Shown one piece after another: positions 58,873-64,000 of a stretch of 64,000 bases of DNA. Every line of letters begins with the position of its first letter. The first letter of the stretch is position 1. The position numbers and the translations under genes are program-made. The stretch spans positions 96,120 to 160,119 of the forward strand of contig QCBK01000001.1 of the NCBI GenBank assembly GCA_003281635.1, in the 5' to 3' direction. The notes under the pieces were generated by a model. That model had not been told where the DNA came from. It made no database searches and saw only the letters and a list, made by a program, of their open reading frames with translations. Source of the DNA: Prochlorococcus sp. AG-347-G22 (GTDB lineage Bacteria > Cyanobacteriota > Cyanobacteriia > PCC-6307 > Cyanobiaceae).

Positions 58873-59556
58873 TTGTCTAAAGTCTCAATTATCATCCCAA
58901 CAATCAATGAAGCCAATAATTTGCCATTATTGCTTTCAGACTTGTTGACTATTCATAAAGAGGGAGAAATTATTCTTGTTGACAGTGGTAGTGAAGATAA
59001 AACTATTGACATAGCAAATATTTATGGAGCAAAAGTATATCGATCCAAAGAAAGAAATCGAGGGTTACAATTAAATATTGGTGCTAAGAATTCAAAAGGA
59101 GACTGGCTTATATTTTTGCATGCAGATACGAGATTAACTCATGATTGGTTTACAAAAATAAATTCAGCTTTAAAGGTGAACAAGAATTATATTTACTATT
59201 TTAAATTTAAAATTAATAATAAAAAGATAATTTTTAGAGTCCTAGAGGTTCTTGTCAATATTAGAAGTCGATTTTTGAGACAACCTTATGGTGATCAAGG
59301 TTTAATTATCCATAGAACAACTTATTTTAAGAATAATGGGTTTAAAAAGATACCTTTAATGGAAGACGTAGATTTTTTAAGAAGATTGAAAAACAAGAAA
59401 GATTTAAAACAATTAAGTTTACCAATTTTTATAAGTTCAAGAAAATGGGAAAGAACTAATATTTTTCTCCAAGCACTTAAAAACTGGAACTTTAGAAGAA
59501 GATGGTTAAAAGGTGAATCTACAAAATCTATATATTCTGACTACTACAAAAAATAA
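58873..59556 (+). CDS. Family 2 glycosyltransferase (TIGR04283 type)
   Basis: 227 residues from TTG at 58873. SIIIPTINEANNLPLLL opens the GT-A fold, VDSGSEDKTIDIA and GAKVYRSKERNRGLQLN follow, and the DXD site is HADTRL. PLMEDVDFLRRL is the acceptor region. No membrane anchor. It is the transferase 2 partner of the upstream CofC-like gene, five bases away. The expected radical-SAM gene of that set is not in the window. The stop abuts that of the convergent GNAT gene with no base between. Confidence 0.82.
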   Translation: MSKVSIIIPTINEANNLPLLLSDLLTIHKEGEIILVDSGSEDKTIDIANIYGAKVYRSKERNRGLQLNIGAKNSKGDWLIFLHADTRLTHDWFTKINSALKVNKNYIYYFKFKINNKKIIFRVLEVLVNIRSRFLRQPYGDQGLIIHRTTYFKNNGFKKIPLMEDVDFLRRLKNKKDLKQLSLPIFISSRKWERTNIFLQALKNWNFRRRWLKGESTKSIYSDYYKK

Positions 59557-60087
59557 TTAATTTGCATACCAAAAAGCACATTTAGAACCTCTTGGTTCTA
59601 ATATCCAACCTTGTCTTTTGTAAAATGATACGACTTCCGCATCAGCAAAAAGGGTAACTTTAGAAATACCAATACTTTTTAATTCTTTCAGAATATATTT
59701 CATTAATTCTTTCCCCAATCCTAGGCCTTGATAAACAGGATTAATAGCCACATCCCATACTGTTGCTTCGAGAATTCCATCGCCAGTGCATCTTGCAAAT
59801 CCTACTAGCCTAGGAAATTTATCATCATGACGCCATAACCCAACAACCAAAATACTAAAATCCAAAGCTCTTTTAACTCTCCTTATAGGCCTTCTGCTCC
59901 AGCCAACAGTTTGCAAAAGTTGATCTAGTTCTATAAGATCTAAATCTTTACTTTTACTGCATATGAATATCTCTTCTTTATTTTTTTGAGTGAATTCATA
60001 AGAATTTAAACCATATATATCAATCAGCTGTTCTCTCGATAAATTATTCGATTTCTTTATTGATGAGCTCTGGTTTCTAAAAATCAT
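59557..60087 (-). CDS. GNAT-family N-acetyltransferase (Ycf52-like)
   Basis: 176 residues. The N-terminal 75 are variable and basic; the acetyl-CoA domain follows with ATVWDVAINPVYQGLGLGKELMKYIL, in which QGLGLGK is the pyrophosphate loop, then VTLFADAEVVSFYKRQGWILEP. This resembles the Ycf52/NSI-type acetyltransferases of cyanobacteria and plastids. The substrate is not deducible. Its ATG shares a base with the stop of the upstream ABC exporter (TAATG). Confidence 0.82.
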   Translation of the reverse strand: MIFRNQSSSIKKSNNLSREQLIDIYGLNSYEFTQKNKEEIFICSKSKDLDLIELDQLLQTVGWSRRPIRRVKRALDFSILVVGLWRHDDKFPRLVGFARCTGDGILEATVWDVAINPVYQGLGLGKELMKYILKELKSIGISKVTLFADAEVVSFYKRQGWILEPRGSKCAFWYAN

Positions 60088-61883
60088 TAAAAACTCACAA
60101 ATCCTTTTTGTTGAAGTTCAGAGAGCTGAAAATATAAACCTTTTTTCAGTCTCAATTCACTATGTGTTCCCTCCTCAACTAATGATCCTCCTTTTAAAAC
60201 TAAAATCTTATCGGAACTTTCAATAGTTGCTAGTCTGTGAGCTATTACTAATGCTGTTCTTTTTGACAGAATTCTTTCAAGATCATTCTGCAATGTGGCC
60301 TCTGTAGAAGGATCCATAAATGCTGTAGCCTCATCCATTATTAAAATAACCGGATTTCTAATCGCTACTCTTGCGACTGAAAGAAGTTGTCTCTCGCCAG
60401 AAGAGAGATTTCCTCCTCTCTCTCTTAGCGAAGTGTGCAAACCTTCTGGTAATTTTTTTAACAAATTTTCCAACCCTAATTCTTTACAAAGATTTTCTAA
60501 TTCAAGGTTGTCTATGTTGGCATTGAGTTTCAAATTATCAGCAACATTTCCGCTAAAGATAAAGGTATCTTGTAGAACTACTCCCAACATATTTCTAAGG
60601 GTTGCTATCGGAATATCTTTTATATCTATATCATCGATTAAAATTTGACCTGATTGAGGTTCATACAATCTACATAACAATCTAATTATTGTTGTTTTAC
60701 CAGAACCAGTTGGTCCTACAAAAGCTACATGCTCTCCAGGATTGATCAAAAAAGAAAGATTCTTTAGGATATGTTCTCCCTCATGGTAGAAGAAATTAAC
60801 ATTCTTGAATTCAATTTTACCCTTAAATTTCTTATTTAAATTTTTAGAATTTTCTAAAAAATATTTTGCTGAAATAGAGTCCTTAATCTGTACTTCTTCA
60901 TCCAATAATTCATTTATTCTCTCTACAGCTGTTAAACCTCCTTGTATCTGAGTAAATCTTTCTGCAAGCTGCCTTAAAGGTTCAAAGAGTCTTTGGGAAT
61001 ATAAAATAAAAGTCGTCAGTGTTCCTAAACCAATATTTCCAGAAGTAACAAGATATCCTCCAACTGCCAAAACCAAAGAAACTGCGGCAAGAGAAATCCA
61101 TTCAATAAACGCTGAAATACTACTGTCATAAAATATTGTTCCATTTACTGCTTTCTCATAAGCATCTCCAGTTTTGGAAAATTTATTACTATTGAAAGCT
61201 TCCCTTCTAAACATCTGAACAACTTCTAAACCTTGAAGATTCTCTTGAAAATCAGAGTTAAGTTGAGACAATTCTTCCCTTACTTGATAATTAGCTCTTC
61301 TATAACGTTTTTGAAGCCATATAATGAAATACGAAACTGGGATTTGAGTGAAAAGTAATAAGATAGCTAGTCCTTGATCAATTGACAGCATTGTCAAAGA
61401 AATTACTATCAGACTAACGAAGTCAGCAATTACTCCAACTGCTCCACTACCAAAAACCTCCGATAAAGCATCAACATCATTTGTTAATCTCGTTAATAAT
61501 TTACCTACAGGCATTTTATCGTGATATTTAAGAGATAAAGATATTGAATGATCAAAAAGTTCTCTTCTTATTCTTGCTGTCAAACGTTGTCCCACTGCTT
61601 GGATATTGTAAGTTTGGTATCCTTGCAGAACCAATCTAAAGAGAACAGTTATAAATAAAGTTAGGATTATTGCATTTATTGACTGACCAAAGAAAGTTTT
61701 ACTGAGCCAAACATCTGTAGTTTCGTTCTTGAGAATAGTAATTGCTTGACCAACTAATAATGGTTGAATAGCTCCAGAGAAAGAAACAGGTAACAAAACT
61801 ATCAAGATTAGATAGATTGTTTTTTTATCTTTAGTTAAATATTTACCTAACTTTTTAATCCTTCTAAAATCTTTAAAAAACAT
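60087..61883 (-). CDS. ABC exporter, fused membrane and ATPase domains (MsbA/MDR-like)
   Basis: 598-residue half-transporter expected to act as a homodimer. Six membrane segments (about 20-320) include TARIRRELFDHSISL and TRLTNDVDAL coupling helices. The ATPase has GPTGSGKTTIIRLLCRLYEP (Walker A), the Q-loop in VLQDTFIFSG, LSSGERQLLSVAR (signature) and LIMDEATAFMD (Walker B). Lipid or drug export is the family range; the cargo is unknown. It follows hisG by 12 bases and overlaps the GNAT gene by one base. Confidence 0.9.
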   Translation of the reverse strand: MFFKDFRRIKKLGKYLTKDKKTIYLILIVLLPVSFSGAIQPLLVGQAITILKNETTDVWLSKTFFGQSINAIILTLFITVLFRLVLQGYQTYNIQAVGQRLTARIRRELFDHSISLSLKYHDKMPVGKLLTRLTNDVDALSEVFGSGAVGVIADFVSLIVISLTMLSIDQGLAILLLFTQIPVSYFIIWLQKRYRRANYQVREELSQLNSDFQENLQGLEVVQMFRREAFNSNKFSKTGDAYEKAVNGTIFYDSSISAFIEWISLAAVSLVLAVGGYLVTSGNIGLGTLTTFILYSQRLFEPLRQLAERFTQIQGGLTAVERINELLDEEVQIKDSISAKYFLENSKNLNKKFKGKIEFKNVNFFYHEGEHILKNLSFLINPGEHVAFVGPTGSGKTTIIRLLCRLYEPQSGQILIDDIDIKDIPIATLRNMLGVVLQDTFIFSGNVADNLKLNANIDNLELENLCKELGLENLLKKLPEGLHTSLRERGGNLSSGERQLLSVARVAIRNPVILIMDEATAFMDPSTEATLQNDLERILSKRTALVIAHRLATIESSDKILVLKGGSLVEEGTHSELRLKKGLYFQLSELQQKGFVSF

Positions 61884-61895
61884 TTAGCTAATCTT

Positions 61896-62534
61896 CTATA
61901 AAGCATTAGTTGATTCTATTGATAAAATAGTATCTCTGAGATGATTATCATCTAACCTCATAGATAAAGGATTTCCAATAAGTCTTGCAGTCGAGTAAAA
62001 AAGATCATCTATTTTAATTAAACCATTTTCTTTAAGAGTCTTTCCCGTTGCAACCAAATCAATTATTGCCTCTGCCATACCAGTAATAGGACCAAGCTCG
62101 ACTGAACCTGTCAAATGAACAATTTCCACAGGAATATTAAATTCTTCAAAATAAGATCTTGCTGTTTTTATAAATTTACTTGCTACTTTACAATTCGCTG
62201 GAAGATCAGTTGGTTTTAAATAATTGCTATTTTTCTTAACCGCTAACGACATATGACACCCCCCAAATCCTAAATCTAATAACTTTGCTACTTTTAATTC
62301 AGATTCTCTTAAAACGTCATACCCAACAATACCCAAATCAGCCTGACCATAACTTACATAAACAGGAACATCTCCATTTCTTACTAATAATGCTTTAGCC
62401 CGTTTACAATTTGATTTATAGGTTAATGATCTATTATTTTCGTCCAACGCATCAGAGAAATCTAACCCTGCTCTTTTAAAAGTTGAAATTGAATCTTTTA
62501 AGAGCGCTCCTTTTGGTAAAGCTATAGTAAGCAT
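61896..62534 (-). CDS. hisG: ATP phosphoribosyltransferase, short form
   Basis: First step of histidine synthesis. The short (212-residue) HisG_S form begins [14 protein letters not shown], with [13 protein letters not shown] and the PRPP-binding loop [16 protein letters not shown] near the C-terminal side. It lacks the C-terminal regulatory domain of long HisG and in other bacteria requires HisZ for activity and feedback; no hisZ is in the window. It precedes the ABC exporter by 12 bases and diverges from the gloB-like gene across 40 bases. Confidence 0.93.
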   Translation of the reverse strand: MLTIALPKGALLKDSISTFKRAGLDFSDALDENNRSLTYKSNCKRAKALLVRNGDVPVYVSYGQADLGIVGYDVLRESELKVAKLLDLGFGGCHMSLAVKKNSNYLKPTDLPANCKVASKFIKTARSYFEEFNIPVEIVHLTGSVELGPITGMAEAIIDLVATGKTLKENGLIKIDDLFYSTARLIGNPLSMRLDDNHLRDTILSIESTNAL

Positions 62535-62574
62535 AGATCAATTTCTTCCAAGCATTCTTCATTCTAATTTAACA

Positions 62575-63315
62575 ATGGAATTTAATAAAGCTCGAAATAT
62601 AATCGGACTTAGAGTTTTAAGAGATAACGTCATTTGGTTGTGGGTAAAAGATAAATCCGTTGTGGTTATAGATCCATCTGTTCACGAACCTGTAATTAGA
62701 TATATAGATGAAAACAATTTTCACTTAAAAGCCATTTTGCAAACTCATCATCATCCAGATCATATTGGAGGGACGAAGTCTCTTATTGAAAAATGGCCAA
62801 ATGTAAAAGTGATCGCTTCCTTGAAAGAAAAAAAGCGAATACCTTTTCAAAATATATCTGTAGAGGATGGAGAAACTTTGAATATATTAGGTGAAGAAGT
62901 AAAAATAATTGAAGTATTAGGACATACAAGCTCACATATTGCCTTCTTTTTGAACGGGAAAAATCCTGTTCTTTTTATTGGTGACACATTATTTTCTGGA
63001 GGCTGTGGAAGAATTTTCGAAGGAACTTATCAACAAATGTATTCTTCTCTAGAAAGAATCAAATCTTTACCAAAAAATACTCTCATATATTGTGCACATG
63101 AATATACCAAGTCAAATATATTGTGGGCGTTAAATATCAAGCCTAAAGATAAAGATTTAAAAAATAAACTTTCGGAAGTTGAAAAAAAACTTTCTCTTAA
63201 TGAATTGACAATTCCATTTTCACTTGATGAAGAGATGAAAATAAACCTTTTCTTAAGAGCAAAAAATTTAGAAGAATTTACTTTTTTAAGAGCAAATAAA
63301 GATTTATGGGTTTAA
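62575..63315 (+). CDS. gloB: Metallo-beta-lactamase fold hydrolase, glyoxalase II-like
   Basis: 246 residues. [14 protein letters not shown] is the two-metal HxHxDH motif, with [29 protein letters not shown] and CAHEYTKSN giving the remaining ligands and the glutathione-contact pattern of hydroxyacylglutathione hydrolase. Substrate S-lactoylglutathione fits the presence of gor in this window. Length is normal. A ridA gene follows after 24 bases. Confidence 0.88.
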   Translation: MEFNKARNIIGLRVLRDNVIWLWVKDKSVVVIDPSVHEPVIRYIDENNFHLKAILQTHHHPDHIGGTKSLIEKWPNVKVIASLKEKKRIPFQNISVEDGETLNILGEEVKIIEVLGHTSSHIAFFLNGKNPVLFIGDTLFSGGCGRIFEGTYQQMYSSLERIKSLPKNTLIYCAHEYTKSNILWALNIKPKDKDLKNKLSEVEKKLSLNELTIPFSLDEEMKINLFLRAKNLEEFTFLRANKDLWV

Positions 63316-63339
63316 ATAGTTAAGTATCTTCTGAAACAA

Positions 63340-63732
63340 ATGTCCCCCAAACAAGTAATACAAACATCAAATGCTCCAAATCCAGTAGGACCTTATAATC
63401 AAGCAATAAAAGCTGGGAATTTTATCTATTGTTCTGGTCAAATTGCCATAGACCCAGCTTCAAATGAAATAACATGTTTAGGTGATATAGAGAAGGAAAC
63501 TATTCAAGTTTTAAAAAATCTCGCAGAAGTTCTTAAAGCTGGTGGAGCCAAAATAGAGGATGTAATAAAAACAACTATTTACTTAACGGACTTAAGTAAT
63601 TTCCAAATTGTCAATAACATATATAGTGATTTTTTTAATATAGAGAATCCTCCCGCAAGAGCTTGTGTGGAAGTTTCATCTCTACCAAAAGGAGTTTTAG
63701 TTGAAATAGATTGCGTCGCATTTCTAGATTAA
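63340..63732 (+). CDS. ridA: RidA family enamine/imine deaminase
   Basis: Removes reactive enamines and imines formed from serine/threonine by PLP enzymes. The 130-residue chain has NPVGPYNQAIKAGNFIYCSGQIAIDP, a middle TIYLTDLSNF and the signature PPARACVEVSSLPKGVLVEIDCVA with the substrate Arg. Full length of a trimeric YjgF-type subunit. Same strand as gloB. An 85-base gap follows before the last gene. Confidence 0.93.
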   Translation: MSPKQVIQTSNAPNPVGPYNQAIKAGNFIYCSGQIAIDPASNEITCLGDIEKETIQVLKNLAEVLKAGGAKIEDVIKTTIYLTDLSNFQIVNNIYSDFFNIENPPARACVEVSSLPKGVLVEIDCVAFLD

Positions 63733-63817
63733 TTTCTAATTATTGAGAAATTTGAAATATGAACCAATTGTGCACCATAGTTGTATAGATTATTAGTTGA
63801 TAATTCATCTTTGATCT

Positions 63818-64000
63818 ATGTCAGCAGCAAAGCTAAATATAGATGAACTAGAAGCAGGTTATCCTTTATTTTGCAAGGCTCTTAGACTATTAATTTTAAA
63901 AGGAAACTCAGTTAAAGATATAGAAAAGACAGTTTGCTGGAGTCATCTTGAAACTTTAAATAGATGTCTACCTGGTAGATATAAAGCACCAACATATTTA
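63818..64000 (+). CDS. DUF3136-like small protein (runs off the right edge)
   Basis: 61 codons are present from ATG at 63818 and the frame is still open. The sequence LDELEAGYPLFCKALRLLIL-like in form, then VCWSHLETLNRCLPGRYKAP, fits the DUF3136 family of short marine picocyanobacterial proteins (around 60-80 residues). No function is known. With only the N-terminal part visible, length and ending are undetermined. Confidence 0.6.
   Translation, partial: MSAAKLNIDELEAGYPLFCKALRLLILKGNSVKDIEKTVCWSHLETLNRCLPGRYKAPTYL

Noticed and set aside
1..64000. CRISPR array, transposon, integrase, prophage or genomic island
   Set aside because: No spaced direct repeats, transposase, integrase or phage genes, and no change of base composition; the window looks like core genome throughout.

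Overview
The window is a 64 kb piece of a small, AT-rich, densely packed cyanobacterial chromosome, almost certainly a high-light-adapted Prochlorococcus. The protein sequences are those of marine picocyanobacteria. The window carries plastocyanin, NDH-1 subunits NdhD and NdhL, menaquinone-type (phylloquinone) genes menB and menD, solanesyl diphosphate synthase, a group 2 sigma factor, a cyAbrB regulator and many cyanobacteria-only DUF families. Base composition is very low in GC throughout and I see no island of different composition. No insertion sequence, phage gene, CRISPR array or rRNA was seen, and there is one tRNA. No stretch over 300 bases lacks a gene; the longest gap is 194 bases (49065-49258).

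Layout. 1-4777 (minus): a convergence-free run of comB, a nitrilase-type amidase, a cell-wall amidase, murI, sds and the start of acs, with overlaps of 1 and 4 bases. 4904-8507 (plus): aroA, a MnmC-type methyltransferase and glmU. 8509-14039 (minus): murF, glgA, menB, menD. 14089-15054 (plus): lepB and a DUF760 gene. 15061-20137 (minus): a tight five-gene block with a Mn-type ABC importer flanked by DUF697 and DUF4336 proteins. 20303-29366 (plus): an Arg/Gly-rich possible DNA-binding protein, trpS, thrS, glk, thrB, ndhD and an M3 peptidase. 29359-35667 (minus): lipase-like hydrolase, folB, proA and a giant TamB. 35720-46015 (plus): Ycf51, DUF4332, a small secreted protein, a CocE-type hydrolase, glgB, hemE, an SDR, petE and a clpB paralogue. 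46059-46529 (minus): a QueD-like protein with an altered zinc site. 46593-49064 (plus): hisIE, a sigma factor, DUF1232 and a small HTH protein. 49259-52811: YciI-like, cyAbrB, trpA, DUF3007, ndhL, tRNA-Leu(UAA) and pyrC. 52931-64000: a CaCA exchanger, gor, a CPYC glutathione S-transferase, dnaA, a paired CofC-like/GT2 transferase set, a GNAT protein, an ABC exporter, hisG, a glyoxalase II-like hydrolase, ridA and the start of a DUF3136 gene.

Most genes are core housekeeping: peptidoglycan precursors and turnover (murI, amidase, glmU, murF), glycogen (glgA, glgB), quinones (sds, menB, menD), amino acids (aroA, thrB, proA, trpA, hisIE, hisG), translation (trpS, thrS, tRNA-Leu), tetrapyrrole (hemE), redox (gor, GST, petE, ndhD, ndhL) and metal import. 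I found no convincing novel multi-gene system. The most interesting things I could see are: (i) perfect inverted repeats immediately upstream of the start codons of acs, proA, glgB, pyrC and dnaA, with pyrC and dnaA also sharing a short leader that runs into a TTG start; (ii) a QueD-family protein with HGY in place of the zinc-binding HGH; (iii) a Mn-importer operon flanked by uncharacterised DUF697 and DUF4336 proteins; (iv) a possible ribbon-helix-helix protein with an Arg/Gly-rich tail overlapping trpS; and (v) convergent gene pairs with 0-8 bases between stop codons. At least twelve genes appear to begin with TTG. All function calls rest on reading motifs and family resemblance by eye; no database search was possible.
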